Positions 22,853 to 35,500 are shown, counted from the stretch's first letter. The stretch: 64,000 nt of DNA from Phalacrocorax aristotelis (GCF_949628215.1 NC_134297.1:1612001-1676000), one strand, 5' to 3'. Program-made: numbers and translations. The notes: generated from the sequence alone by a model not told the origin.

Positions 22853-23395
22853 CAAGGCGATGGGCGACCCCCGCCCGCCCCGAGTCGATCGCGGACGCTC
22901 CCCCAAAGGCGATGGGCGACCCCCGCCCGCCCCGAGGCGACCGCGGACGCTCCCCCGAAGGCGATGAGCGACCCCCGCCCGCCCCGAGGCGACCCCGGAC
23001 GCTCCCCCGAAGGCGGCGCCGGCCCCAGCCCGCCCCGAGGCGACCGCGGACGCTCCCCCGAAGGCGATGGGCGACCCCCGCCCGCCCCGAGGCGACGGCG
23101 GACCCTCCCCCGAAGGCGATGAGCGACCCCCGCCCGCCCCGAGGCGACCCCGGACGCTCCCCCGAAGGCGGCGCCGGCCCCAGCCCGCCCCGAGGCGACC
23201 GCGGACGCTCCCCCGAAGGCGATGGGCGACCCCCGCCCGCCCCGAGGCGACCGCGGACGTTCCCCCGAAGGCGGCGCCGGCCCCAGCCCGCCCCGAGGCG
23301 ACCGCGGACGCTCCCCCGAAGGCGATGGGCGACCCCCGCCCGCCCCGAGGCGACGGCGGACCCTCCCCAGAAGGCGGCGCCGGCCCCCGCCCGCC
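22853..23395 (+). repeat. GC-rich minisatellite, 51/52-bp units, about 10 copies
   Basis: Units begin GATGGGCGACCCCCGCCCGC or the variant GGCGCCGGCCCCAGCCCGCC and end GACGCTCCCCCGAAGGC. Unit starts fall near 22,858, 22,911, 22,963, 23,014, 23,066, 23,119, 23,170, 23,221, 23,273, 23,324 and 23,374. Most units are 51 or 52 bases. A higher-order period of about 155 bases (three units) is visible between 22,963 and 23,221. The long open frames here on both strands are a by-product of the repeat. Confidence 0.93.
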
Positions 23396-23660
23396 CACCC
23401 GCCCCTTCACCAGGCGGGTCCCGCTCCCCGTCCCCTCAGACGGCCACGCGCCCCCTCACAGCCGCGCGCCACCGTCGGCGACAGCAGCGCGCGACGGCCG
23501 CTCCCGCCCGCCCGCGCCCCGACCCCCGCGCGCCGCCCGCGGGAGCGTCACGCGTCCCTGCAGCCCGCGCGCCTCGTCGCCCGCCCCTCAGCGGGGACCG
23601 TCTGCACGCGCCGCCCGGCGGCGCAGCCCCGGCGCGCGGCCGTGAGTTACCCAGCGCGAT
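23396..23660. promoter_or_regulatory. CpG-dense island of unknown gene
   Basis: By eye this is very rich in CG dinucleotides, with no recognised exon. A GTGAGT donor-like site on the plus strand at about 23,642 follows GCGCGGCC and precedes ordinary, less GC-rich sequence. That is the arrangement expected of a non-coding first exon. No downstream plus-strand gene was found, so the assignment is inference. Confidence 0.4.
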
Positions 23661-24466
23661 CTGGGAGCCGCTAGCGTCGGCAAAGACCTCAGGTCTTACA
23701 GTCTTCAACATCTGTTAAAAGAAAGGCCTAGGAGTATCTGCCGTGCTATTGCTACCTTTCCCCAGTGCAATCCTACAGCTTCCAGTAACTCGGTCTGTTA
23801 CTGGAGTTCTCTGGCGGCAGTTACACCTGCTGTAGCTATTCATGCACTACTGGTGGTACAGCTATCTTTTAGGATGAGTTAGTGTCCCGTGGAACCTAGT
23901 AACAGCGTTACCGTTTGTGATCACCGCCTGTATTGCTACTCAGAAAATAGTCTGCTGGTGCACGCGGCTGGGGCCCTACCCCGTGCACACCTGCACCGGC
24001 AGCCCAGCGCGCACCGTCCTCCCAGAGGGACTGAGCACCTGCGCAGAGGGTTTTCAGCGCTCAAACTGTACACAACACACAACCCTTTGGAAACAGCAAG
24101 ATCCTCCCTCTTTCGGTGCACTCGGTACAATCACTACCGGTACAAGGCGCTGGGCAAACACAAGCAAGAATAGGAAAAGTGAATTGGCATCAGTCAGGAG
24201 ATCCAGTCCGGTCTCACAGGAACCTAGCAAAGAAAGGCTCCGCTTTTTAAAATGAGGTTTCATTACACACACGCAGAGGACGAAGGTCTTCATTAACAGG
24301 AATTTCCACATTTAGAACGCGTGCAGGTACTTGCAAGTCCACGCTGCGTTTGTAAGAGGCACTGCAATAACACACAGTGTTAGGTCCAACAAGATGTAGT
24401 TCACGTTTTCCAGACCGGCAACAAGCGCAGATGCTGCTCGAGCACCTGAAAACAACATAGAACGCG
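23661..24466. other. Spacer downstream of the FDX-ACB exon
   Basis: No exon or repeat is supported. On the minus strand this would be the 3' UTR of the FDX-ACB exon, but I did not find a clear AATAAA signal in it. Confidence 0.35.
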
Positions 24467-24817
24467 CTACCGAAGGGTTACACCCAAGCGTTGGTCTATT
24501 TCCATCCGAAAGAGCAGCTGCATCTCTGCCACCTCCTGACGGCTCAGTGCCTTGTCACAGGACTGAAAGGTCAGCCTGTAGCAGAGGCTCTTCTGTCCAG
24601 TCTCCGATTGCTGGAAACTGTCGATTAACTGGATGGATATGACCATTTCACCTGACACCCGCCTAGCAATGGTGTGAAAAGCAACTGCATCAAATTGTCC
24701 TCCATCAGGAACCCAAAAGCTGACGTCACGCACATAGGAAAGTGGACAAAGGGACAACACTTGAAAAGCTGCATGGCAGTTACCCGTAGCCTGTACACTG
24801 ACACCCCTGGACAGTCT
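24467..24817 (-). CDS. FDXACB1-like FDX-ACB domain terminal exon (N-terminal part not found)
   Basis: The exon follows a TTCTTTCAATGCAG acceptor and ends at a TAG stop (24,469-24,467), encoding 116 aa in phase 0. The sequence reads as a ferredoxin-fold anticodon-binding domain. It contains YVRDVSFWVPDGGQFD, AFHTIARRVSGEMVISIQLI, SLCYRLTFQSCDKALS and an end in QRLGVTLR. This closely parallels the C-terminus of human FDXACB1 (YVHDVSFW, LCYRLTYQTCDKALT). The same fold ends mitochondrial phenylalanyl-tRNA synthetase, but the CDKAL version points to FDXACB1. The Rossmann-like N-terminal part was not found upstream. It may be a displaced or partial duplicate, or the last exon of another transcript. 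The frame is intact. Confidence 0.7.
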   Translation of the reverse strand, partial: RLSRGVSVQATGNCHAAFQVLSLCPLSYVRDVSFWVPDGGQFDAVAFHTIARRVSGEMVISIQLIDSFQQSETGQKSLCYRLTFQSCDKALSRQEVAEMQLLFRMEIDQRLGVTLR

Positions 24818-26385
24818 CTGCATTGAAAGAATGAACATCACTCAAGACAAAACTGGCTCTTGCTGCCACAGCCAACCACATGCCAACAGTTGTGCTGCTC
24901 CGTACTCAGCTGAGGAGGTGTCCCACCCCATCCACTGCAGAGCTGCAAGCAAAGCCAGACAGTAAGGAAAATTCTGCTAGGACACTCAAAAGCTTTATAG
25001 TACAACAAAACATCTGCGAAGTGGTAGAAAGCCATACCTCTGCAGTCCGCATAGCACTCTATCTGGTTTATTCATTGAACAAAAGAGGGCAAAATGCTGC
25101 TGCTGACCAACCTCTGGGGTGGCTGCTGACTCTGAACCCCCTCACCCTGAGATCTTGTGTCTGCCCATACTGCAAGATGCATGCTGCACTCCCCTTCCCT
25201 GAGATGCGTGATTACTCTCCCCAAAAAGGCTGTTGCTCATCCCTTTGAAGATGGTTCCTGACCTGCCCCCAGCGATAGCTGCCAGTTCTCATTGCCAAGG
25301 CGATTGCTGACACCTCGCTGCAAGGCGGCTGCTGGCCCCTTCTCTCCCTCCAGCTATGGCCCCCATCGGGTCAGCTGTGGTGTCCAGGACGCAGCACCCC
25401 ACTCTGCCTGTGGCTGTACCTGGGCACCATGCCAGACTCCTCCAGAACCACAAAGTCCTTGTACAGGTATTTCTAAGAATCTGCTGTACTTCAAATGTGA
25501 CTGCATTCCAGGTGCATTTTAGTGCAAAAAAGCAATACGGCTTTTTACATTGTACTCCTTTCACTGCTATTTTGTACAGAATCTGCTGTGTTGGTCTCAG
25601 AGACCCTGTTTACAAACTTACTTCAGGAAAGAGAACAGCCTTTTGGTTAAAGAGCAGGGTTGGGGCACAGGAGAGGTGAACTCCTTCCTGGCTATATCAG
25701 AGTATTGATGTATGCACGCATGCTTTTAGTTGCTTTATGCCTGGACTCCCCCGCTGTAAAACCGGTTTAATGACACTCCTCTGGGTCTTGTGCATGTGCG
25801 TCTTTAACGACAGCACAGGCACTATCTCTGTAGGTAAGTCAATGCCAGGTGCAACGTGGTGCTGGTTTCCTCAGCGCTACTGCAATACAAATGATAATTT
25901 CTGAAGGGTAATTGTTGTTGAGCCTTGACCTGGAATTTTTAGCCACATATAAGATCTGGAGAAATTCTTGGAGGAAGACTGATCCAGGTGGAAGCACGAG
26001 CTACTTGTGCGTTGCATTTGACAAGAGGTGCTCTGGCAGTGGCCGCTTTTCTGCCTGCATTCTGGCAACAACAGTAAGGAAAGTGGACCTACAGGTTGAA
26101 CATGGCGAGCTCTTTTTATGTGCTCTCAAATCCAGCTTACGGACAAAGCTTTTGCATTCTGAACATTCTCCCACTATGTGGATTTTACCAACAGGCAGGT
26201 AGTGGAAACTTGATTCCACTGAAAGTGAGAAAACACCTCCTTAGATGTGACAAAAGCTGTAAAGCCAAGTGGCTGGATCGCTGGAGCTCTTGGGTCCTGT
26301 CCAAGTTCCCAATGAATAAACTTTGGTTTTGTAATTTTTCCTAACAATCCATTCTCCTTGATGGCATGGCTCTAGTCTACAGTGC
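24818..26385. other. Interval between FDX-ACB exon and ZP gene 3' end
   Basis: It contains the duplicated segment at 25,711-26,043. No further exon of either neighbour could be supported. The minus-strand frames here lack matches to FDXACB1. Confidence 0.4.
25711..26043. repeat. Duplicated segment, copy B (partner 17,179-17,507)
   Basis: It is nearly identical to 17,179-17,507 and in the same orientation. On this side the similarity stops at GGCAGTGGCC. Here the sequence continues into GCTTTTCTGCC, whereas copy A jumps to sequence from the ZP exon 3 boundary. Confidence 0.92.
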
Positions 26386-26391
26386 TTTATT
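26386..26391 (-). terminator. Candidate polyadenylation signal of the mucin-ZP gene
   Basis: There is an AATAAA on the minus strand, 88 bases past the proposed TAA stop. It supports placing the gene's last exon at 26,535-26,479. Confidence 0.5.
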
Positions 26392-26478
26392 TTATGTGGC
26401 TCTTCTGCATCATGATTTCCTGTCTGCTTTCCCATTTCTGTGAACAAACTGTGTGCTCATGCTTGCACATATTGCATT

Positions 26479-26535
26479 TTAAGCTCTGCTCTCCCTTATA
26501 GCTGGACCACTACTACACTGCAGTTTGTGGACTTG
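26479..26535 (-). CDS. Mucin-ZP gene exon 7 (cytoplasmic tail, stop)
   Basis: A C/T-rich tract and TGCATGAG acceptor precede 18 codons (QVHKLQCSSGPAIRESRA) and TAA. Phase 0 fits exon 6, and an AATAAA lies just downstream. Other AG sites nearby give different short tails. Confidence 0.5.
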   Translation of the reverse strand, partial: QVHKLQCSSGPAIRESRA

Positions 26536-29500
26536 CTCATGCAGAACCAAAGAAAGGAAGGAGAGATATGCTTAAAGCAGAGATTGGGCATCTTGTTCCC
26601 TGGGTCAGCAGAAGCTTTACGAAAGCAATACAGTATGCAGAGCAAAATCAATTGCTTTTCTGAGCATTGTAGCAGTGGCGTGGGATTTGCAGGACCAGTC
26701 GGCTGCTCGTGGTTCACAGGCCATGGATTTCTCCAAGCTGTGGATAACCTACGGTTTTGGTTTTCTGTCTATGATGCAGCCAAAGGCTTATAAAAGCACT
26801 GCCCAAGACAGCAAAGCCGGTAAGGGATCCCAGCAGAATGGGTACCAGCATGGCAGAATCAGGACCTGGAAAGAAAGAAGGAAGTAATCAAGCAGTGAAC
26901 AGTGTTAAGAAGGGAAGGGAGAAGGGAGAGAAGGTTAAAACCCCCTTTCATCTTTATAGCGTGCCAAGTAGGACGACAAACTTTCTTTCCATAGAGTAGT
27001 CTGAAAGGGCAGTGCCTTTTCAAACACGCTACCTTCTTTGCAGTAAGTTCCCAGCTGTAAAAATTCTTTGCATAAACAAGTAAAGACACAAGAATTTAGG
27101 TGTCTTTCAGGGGTGGTGCCAGTGGATTTAAGAATTCTCTCATGCTCGTGATATGCCAGGTTCAGTGTCACTCCTTTCTAATAGCTGGGCAACATCTAAT
27201 TAACATTAACCATCTGCTGTATTTCGCCTCTGAAGAGAAAGAAAAAAGAAAATGCTCCTGCCTCATGACCAGCTTCATTCTGCACCAGTTAGATTTTTGT
27301 CCAGTTACCTGTGGATGGTATTTCCTTGCTGTAGCAGGTAAACACCTCTAAATATGGGGACTCTTCCTTAAGCTCTGTACAAAAATGACAGCATTGCCTT
27401 TTCATTCTAAAAGCTGCAAAGCTAACAGAAAAAATATACTTAAAAGGGGGCCCTATACCCTGGTTCCTCCTATCTTATCTCACCTAAAACCCAGACACCT
27501 GAAGGAAAGAGTTAGTGGATGTGTCTCACAATTCTTTAAATGACATTCCGCATCCTCAGTCAACATGTTTCATCAAAATACTGCAACATGCAGGAAAATT
27601 CTTCTCAGCTAGAGGACATTCTGCCTTATTTTTCTCCCCCTCTTCTTCTTCTAAAGCTTCAGTTCCCGCAGAGGATACATTTGGGTGTGTCTTCTGTCTG
27701 AAAAATCTATCGGGTCTGAGACTGATTAACCACCATGTTTGGGATTTTGGAAGGCCCAAACAAAGATGAGGAGTTCTTGGGATATAATCTAGTCACGCCA
27801 GAATGCCATCAAGAAGGTTTTAAGAAGTGTACTCCTTTTCTTACAGCAGGAAAGGTTGAACAGAAACTTCTTCAAGAGACAGAGAGAGAGAAGAAAAAAC
27901 AGGAGACCCACCTTCCACACGTTTATATAGAAACCTGTTCTTCATTCTCAAAACTGGACCAAATGAGATCAGGTTGTGCAGGTTTCCATAGCTATTCCAG
28001 TCACTTGGCTGCAGGAGTGGCTCCACACTTTCAAAGCAGTCCTGGAAAGACATATGAAAAACATTTGAAAGTGTACTGGCGGCACCTCAACAGAATCTCC
28101 TGCGCGAGCGACTGTGCCCAGTCCGTAGTAACCACGGTGCTGAACAGAGCAGGTGTCCTTGGATTCCGTTTTTGTCCAGCTCTGCTGTCATTCCAAAAAG
28201 TGCGTCGCCTAATATTTGGACCAGCTTTTCTGTAAATCTGTATGCCCTAATTCCTTTTCCTTAGGGATTAGCACCTATTGCTACAATATCATATCATTAA
28301 CTCGTCTTCCAGACTTCTAACAAAGGCATTGATGAGATATGGGATCACTCTGATGTGGTGACTTTGTAACAGGAGGTGGATGAGTTCTTTCCCAGAGAGT
28401 CTAACTCTCTTTTTAGGCCCAACGGTTGTGTTTGCAGGCCAGGAAGTACTGTCGGAGCAAGCAGGGCATAGGCAAGATGCAGACATTCATCCCTCACGTG
28501 CCCATGCAATTGGCTTTCTAATTCCTGCCAAAGCTTCTTAAAAGCAGGCTCAGCCTGACTGGCTGAATTTTCAGAGCTTTTCTAGCTCTACTGTGCAGCT
28601 CACCCAGTCAAACTTTCATGAATCTCTCTTCTAAAACCATCTCAAACACTTCTTTGCACTACTTTTGTAGTGATGCGTGTTTTAAATCCACAGCATGGCC
28701 TATGGCTAAATATGAGACACTGTGCCAAGTGTTTCACAATAGCCTTATCCCTGAGCCCTCCAAGCTTGTGGAAGCCTGGAAATGTCCATATCTCAGACCC
28801 AGGACAATCCAATATAGAGGTAGACTTGAGCCTTTTCATGTAATTCTAAAATGCAAAGTTATATAGCTCTGCTGAGCCTTTTCCTTGCGGTTCTCCTATA
28901 AGGTTGCTACTTGCTTATTTGTTGATATGCTTCTTATGTTGATTACATAATGCAACAGTAAATTGTTTGTGGTTATAAAGTGAGACTACAGCACTGTGAG
29001 CTCGGTTACCTTAACCAAGAGTAGAAATTCAGCCGGGGCGGGCTTTAGGAGACACAGAGTATGCAGGAGATTAAGGAAGACCTTTATGAGCTGGAAGAAG
29101 GTGGAGCTCTATAATCTACCATCAAGATTCTTTACTGAATCGGCTATACCTGCTGGAAGCATCAAATCTTTCCAGAAGTTCCGTAGGCCAGTGAAAGCGG
29201 ACCCGTCCCACGTACCTGTTCGCACCCTGTTTTGCCTTGCAGACAGACATTAAGCTCACAGTGCAAATAGGCCACTGAATGATTCAGCATCTGGAATAGC
29301 TGGATGGTGAAGCTAGCAGCTCTGGACTTACTGCTCTGCAGTAACTGGATGTGTCTGCATTCAAATGGCAACCTGGCAAGGACAAATGGCAAACAGTTTC
29401 AAACTTCAGCTCTCCCTGACTAAAGGCAGGGAAGAAGGGGATCTGCTGACACAGGTCTGCACAAGTTCTAAGCCAGGTAGCTCTATCTACAGAGTCAGAG

Positions 29501-32500
29501 TCAAACAGAGAACCACAAAATGGCAGCATCTCAGGCTGTACCTGTCCCTGCTCTGGAGGCAACAGTCCTAGAGCAGCAGAATTGTTTCTTGGAGGTTGAT
29601 TTTGCTACAGCCATTACAGTGGCTGCTGTGGTGCAATAATCATTCCCTGACCTAGACAAATTCAGCAGCACTGCAGAGGTGATTTCCTGCTGTAGCTGAT
29701 AGGGGCAGATCAGAAAGGTCTTTTACTGACTAAAATAATGCGTAGCACTTCTAACGCACGTTTCATGCCCCAGTGGTTTTACAAACATCAACTGATGAAT
29801 CCTCCTATTTCCCTGTGCTCAACCCAGACAGGTCAGGCAAGAATAGCCATGAGATGCTGATGGGGGAATGGAGGCCTGGAGAAGCCTGGCTCCCATCGTG
29901 GACCGCTCTGCTCCTAGGCTGTGCCATCCCCTGCAGGAAGTGCAGGAGGATACTGCAACCCTGACACCGGCGTGGAGAAGTGGGCATGCTAATTTACATA
30001 ATTTACATAAGGGAGATTTTTTTCACCTGAGGGTTCTTTGTCTTATCAGGCCCTTAGTGTTAATTACAAGACAGCTAAGGGTCCAGAGCACTCTTGGACT
30101 CATTCTCACTGCTTTGAGCTTACTCTGAACTCAAAGCCACAGGATGCGAGAGGGAGGGTCCTCTAAGGATCAGCCCGTTCCCAGCTGAGGCCCAAAGGAC
30201 CACGTGAAGCTACGCCCATCTCTGCAGCTCTGTGTCTGACCTGCGGAACAGGCAGCACATTGCGCCCGGTCCCCCCGGGCTGGCGGAAGGCGTCACACAG
30301 CACGACCGGATCTGGAGCACGGGCTGGCTGCTGTTACTCTGCACAGCGATCAAAGCCAAGAAAGTCTCCTGGAAGGACGCTGACCCTTCGGCCTCAGGGC
30401 CTGCTTCTGCAGCAGGGCGCAGGCTCATCTGCACGGTGTAGTTACCGGAGCCGCAGACATCATCACTCACAACTGCAAGGCTTTAGGGAAAGAAGGAAAA
30501 AAACTGAGGCCCAGCTAAGCTCCACAGCCTGTTAGAAATAAAACAGCGTTAGGGTGAGTTTCCTCAGTGAAACCAAACATGAAGTTGAAACAAACGAACA
30601 ACATGTAGACCCTGGCATGTCAGAGCCTCCTATGATCAGAACCAACTCCTGCCTCTCTGCACAATCAAATCATTTTAACTGAGGGGACCCTGGAAGTGTT
30701 TCACTGTGTGGGAATATCTACCTTCTTTGCTGGTGCATTTGATCACCTGAGCATTTGATCAAATGCTCCCACTTGCAAAATTGCACATAGATCATTTCTG
30801 GGAGGAGAGGCAGAGAGACGAAGGCTACTGTGAAAAAGAAAACCAGGTCTGAAGGGCAGCATTAATAACCAAAATATGAAATCACCCATTTTTCTAATGT
30901 GATGTCATTGCTGAACGAACGAAGTGTTTTTAAAACCAGAATACAGCGTACTCACGTTAACTGAGCCCATGGAGCAATTTGGATATTAACCCCCCACCTT
31001 AAATCATGCAGCATAAATACACAACAGCAGCTACACTGAGGTAATTACCCATTCAGAATGGCAGCATCTGACAGCAAAACCCTCCTCTCATGTGATTCGC
31101 TCAGCAGCGCACGGGGCTCCGAACCCAGCAGTGTTAGAACAGTTACTAAGCCTTCGGCTGCTTCGTCTGTTACTTCGCTTGTTCTAACCTTCTCTTCTGC
31201 CTCTGTGTTCAAGAACAGCCTTTCAGATTGTCGAGCGTTTGCAACACCCAGCAAGGCATTCGCCTCTGGCGTAAGCACTACCAGACTCTGAGAGGAATAC
31301 AAGGGGCTCTCTGGGATTGGAAGGAACTGGGTCAGATTTCTGGCAAGAAGCACCTCAGCATCATTGACAGCTACTTTTTTCAAGACAGCTGACTGATTAG
31401 TAACCTTATTTACAAGCCTATTAGCAGAGATGGAAAATGCTTTTGTTGTAGATGGCCCAGTGGTATGCATAACAGCGTCAGGGCTAGAATGACCAGCCTC
31501 CTGTCCAAAGTTATCTTCCAGTAATACCCTCTCCAAAGGGTGTCTTGCTGATGCCTGATGCGGTGAAGACACGGTTGCCCGCGTGGGCAGCTGGCTAGCA
31601 GTGGCTGCATCTCCGTTCACTAACATGTCTTCACTCCTCCCGTTTGGTGTAGAGACCACAGTTGATTTGCTCACTCTGGCAACTGTAGGCAACACCATGT
31701 TTGGATCAGATTGGGCAGTTGATGTTGGCAGCAGAAACACTTTTTTATTTGTAAGTGAAGTAGTAATATAATAATTCCTAGCTGCAGAGAGAGAAGTCAC
31801 TGCTAATGGAGGCCGTGATGTGGTCTGTGTCAATTTAGGCTGTCTCTCAAGAGCAATAATAGCTCCTGCAGACACAGGTGGTTCTGCCGGAGTAAAAACA
31901 ACCTTATTTGTAAGAACTGCTGTGGGGGGTTGCTGTGTCCCTGTGTTAAACATAGCTGACAGAGACACACTTGTTCCCAAGAATTTACCACTTCCTGTGT
32001 TTCTTGCACTTTTGCCAGCTGCAGTTGGGTTTGTGTTTTCTCCCATGTTGGCCTGTGTGAACAGTTTAGTAGGGGCTTGATGGATTTGGTCAGGTTTCAT
32101 GGCTGATAGCAGGGGAACATGTGCAGATACAGGTGAAGGTGAGTTTCCAGGAGAGTTGCTATACATCCTTGGATGGGTAACTGTAGCTGTAAGTTTTGCA
32201 GAAAATGTTGTTTCCATGTGGACCTTTGTTGAAAATGGAGTATGTGCTGGTGCTATTATTGGTCTCTCTGTCATTATAAAGGACTTAGGCACAATGGATG
32301 TAAAATCCAAATGTTTAGTAAGATCAGGTTTTATAGAAGGTGTACGGGTCTGTGCTGCTTTAGCATGCACAGTGACTCCTCCTGAACAGGCCATGCTGCC
32401 TGCTGCTGAATCTTTACAATCATTTGCGGCTGGAAGCGCTGAGAAAGCTGATGATGTGCTGGATACAAACTGAACTTGTGATGGCAGCATTTGAAGTGAC

Positions 32501-35500
32501 TCAGTACTCAGGAGACTTTGCCATGTGGACTGCAAAGGCATGATACTTGTGAATGTCTTGAATGGGTATTTTACGGTTCTATCTGCATGCAAGCTCAAGC
32601 ACTCTGTGCATTGTGCATGGACAGAGGAAGGTGTGGTCACTAAGCCGTCGCGATGGCCAGTTGTTTGCAGCATTAGTTTCTTACTGTGCTGAACCTGATC
32701 TACAGTCCCTGTGATAGTAAATGGAGGTTGGGCAGGCATTGGAAAATCAGGGAGTCCCTTTGCTGACCGTAAAGGAATTACAGAAGAAGAATTTGGCTTT
32801 TCAGCAGTGAAAAATACTTCAGGGGAAATAGGGGGGCTATGCTGTGCAGACGCCACTAATAGTGGTGCAGTGGAGGTGAAAGGCGCTGCTAACGTACCCT
32901 TAAGTAAAAGCAAATCCGTCCCCTTGGCCTCTTGGGCACTGGGAGGAGGTACCTGCACCTCTTGAGGCAGCCTGTGCAGATGCACGGCCTGCACTGTAGT
33001 GCTAATCCTCATCCGCGGGTCCAGCAAATGATTGGATGCTGAGGTAACAGCTTGAAACAAACTAGTGATGGCTTTATAATTAGGATTAGTTAGCATTGGC
33101 TGAGAAGTTACTTTTTTTGTCTCTGCTTGTTGATTAGACAGAGTGGAGAGAGTAGTTTCAGGCCTCCAAAACTTACTAGGGGGATAAGAGGAACTAGTTC
33201 TCATTGGGATATCATGGCTGCTCTCAGGGGTACCCAAATTCAGATCTTGCTTGTTTGTGAACAAGAGGGCAGTTTTCTGGTCATCTTCACTGTCGGGAGA
33301 GGGCACCATCTGTAAATCTGGTCTGTCAGTCGACAAAAGGATAAATACAGGCTTAACCAGAATTAAGCTAGAAGGACTCAGATTTTGTAAATTTGCAAGG
33401 TCCAGCACTGAAGAATTTGATACTGCCAGGATTTGCTGAATGGAAACCAGACCCCCAACACTGCTATTTGGGAATTTTGTAGGTCGAGGGGAGTCTTGCA
33501 TGGGCTGCAGGCATATCATGCCATTAGTATGTGTAAGATTAAAGGACAAATATGGGGATGATGGTAGCATTGTAAGTTTACCTCTAAAAGCACTGAGGTT
33601 TTTGGTAGCTGCATCACGTGACATACTGAACTGCTGCACTAGTGCTTGTGCCAGGTGTGCAGGGATCTCATCAGAAACACTGGACACCACCAGTTCAGGA
33701 TGTGCTGTTGTTGAGCTGGACTGGCTTCCCTGTGCATGGAGTGAGGGCAGTTTTGAAGCAAAAGCTGCCAGGCTGCCAGCTTGCTGCATCTGGGAGGCTG
33801 AAGGGGCAAAGCTGTGAAGAGGAACTTTCTGGTTCCCATTGTCATGCAGTCCAGAGGGGCTGGGGACTGGGCTGGCTTGTGGCGTCAGTGGGAGAGAACC
33901 AGTTTTACCTATCTGTTGTGGCAGACTTTTCTTTTTCTTGGCGTTTTCCACTGTGGTCATCTGCAGCATCATAGGGAAGGCTTCCCGAGACACAGGATGG
34001 GCAGAAATGCCTTGAACCTGAGATCCAGAACCAGTAGATGTGGATGAAGGTGGTATGTGAAGTCCTTTCTCAGCCGAGGTGGGGATGCCCATTAGCTGCA
34101 AACCAGCATAAGTAGGAAAAGATGTACCTGATGGCGGAAGCCCTGCATGAGCAAAATCAAAAGTACTTACAGGTTGAAGGGCTGCATTTTCAAAGGTAGA
34201 CGTACTGGGAAAGAGCGCAGATGTTAATTCTTTTAGCTCTTTAGTAGTTAGGGAAAGTTTTAATGTGGGCGTCCATGATTGGCTTAATGAGGATGAATTA
34301 GCAGAAGCTTGGGGGCTCTCAGGGAATCTGGATTTTTCAGGTTTACTTGTCATTGTCTGATGATCAGTATCTCTTTGTAAAACTAGAACTGTGATTTCTT
34401 GAGAGGTCCTGTTGGTTTCTTCAGAAACATGTTGTTTAGTACAGTTGAGCGTCCGTGACAAAGAGAGGGGCTGTTGCCTATCAGTTTTGCTAATGGGCCC
34501 TTGAAATGGAGGTGGAAGTAACTCATCATGAACTAGAGCTTCCAGATGCATCAATAATGAAGAAGAATGTATGTTGCCTTGTGGGAGTGTCTGAAGAGCA
34601 GGCAACAGGCTTGGGTGTCCAGAACCATTTTTTACAGCTGTTGTTGAGTTTCTGGCTTTACTGCCTGTTGTTTCTTGCTTCAGAGATAAAATAGGATAAA
34701 ACTGAATAGCACTTGTTGTTCTGGAATATACTGCATCAAGGTCCCCTGAAGCTGGCTTTTGTAGGAATGCAGAAGTTGTGACTTTAGCGTCCATGCTCTG
34801 AGTCTTCTTCAGGTATGCAGGTGTCACACCAGCTTTGCTGTCAGGCTGGACTTGCAGATTTGTATCTTTTGGCCTTTTGCTGGTGGCAGGTGTTCCTGTT
34901 GGTAACGAATCCACCCTTGCACTTTCTAGAGCAATCTTAACTCTGGTGAGAAGTGGAGATTCTGATATTTCTTTTCTTGGAGGATGAAAATTTACCGTTG
35001 AAGTCAGAAGAGATGTTTTAGGACTTGGCACTTCCAGCTGCTTGATAACAGGAATGGAAGAGACAGCTGTCAATTCGGGAGAGTCCTGATGTGTCCCTCC
35101 ACTGAGAAAGGGCTGAGGCAGCCTAGCGCTAGAGCTGGTAGGACTGAAACCAGCCTCGATAATATTTTCTGGTTTTCCTTGCAGTGATGTGTCTGGCTGT
35201 TCGAGACGCATAGTAGCCTGTGATCCTTGTGTGGAGGCAGGGATGCTTATGCTACTCAAGAGCTTGCTAGGCCATGTGTGCCCATCCTGGGGTTTTAAAG
35301 GTGCTGCTTCTGTGTACAGGTGCTCAGGCACCTCCAAGTTTCTAACCAACTCCTTAGGCAGCACGGCTGTTCTTTTTGCAGCTGTCTGTCTATGGACAGG
35401 AATGAAGTCAGCTCTCGTTTCATTGGTAGGATCAACTGCTGGACTCCGAAAATTAAAGGTCACCTCATCTGAGTTATCGTCTGTAACGAAAAACACTTCG

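Noticed and set aside
22691-23645. Long Pro/Arg- and Gly/Arg-rich open frames on both strands (for example 239 codons minus at 22,691-23,410)
   Set aside because: They lie in the minisatellite and CpG block. Open frames on both strands follow from repeat period and the absence of A/T-rich stop codons.
26001-26219. 72-codon minus frame over the duplicated segment, considered as an upstream exon of the FDX-ACB gene
   Set aside because: It bears no similarity to FDXACB1, and the homologous copy at 17.2 kb is embedded in non-coding sequence.
28289-28486. 65-codon minus frame with a Cys-rich start, considered as a ZP gene exon
   Set aside because: Exon 4 already joins in phase to the better exon at 28,041-27,912. 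This frame is not needed and has no clear acceptor.
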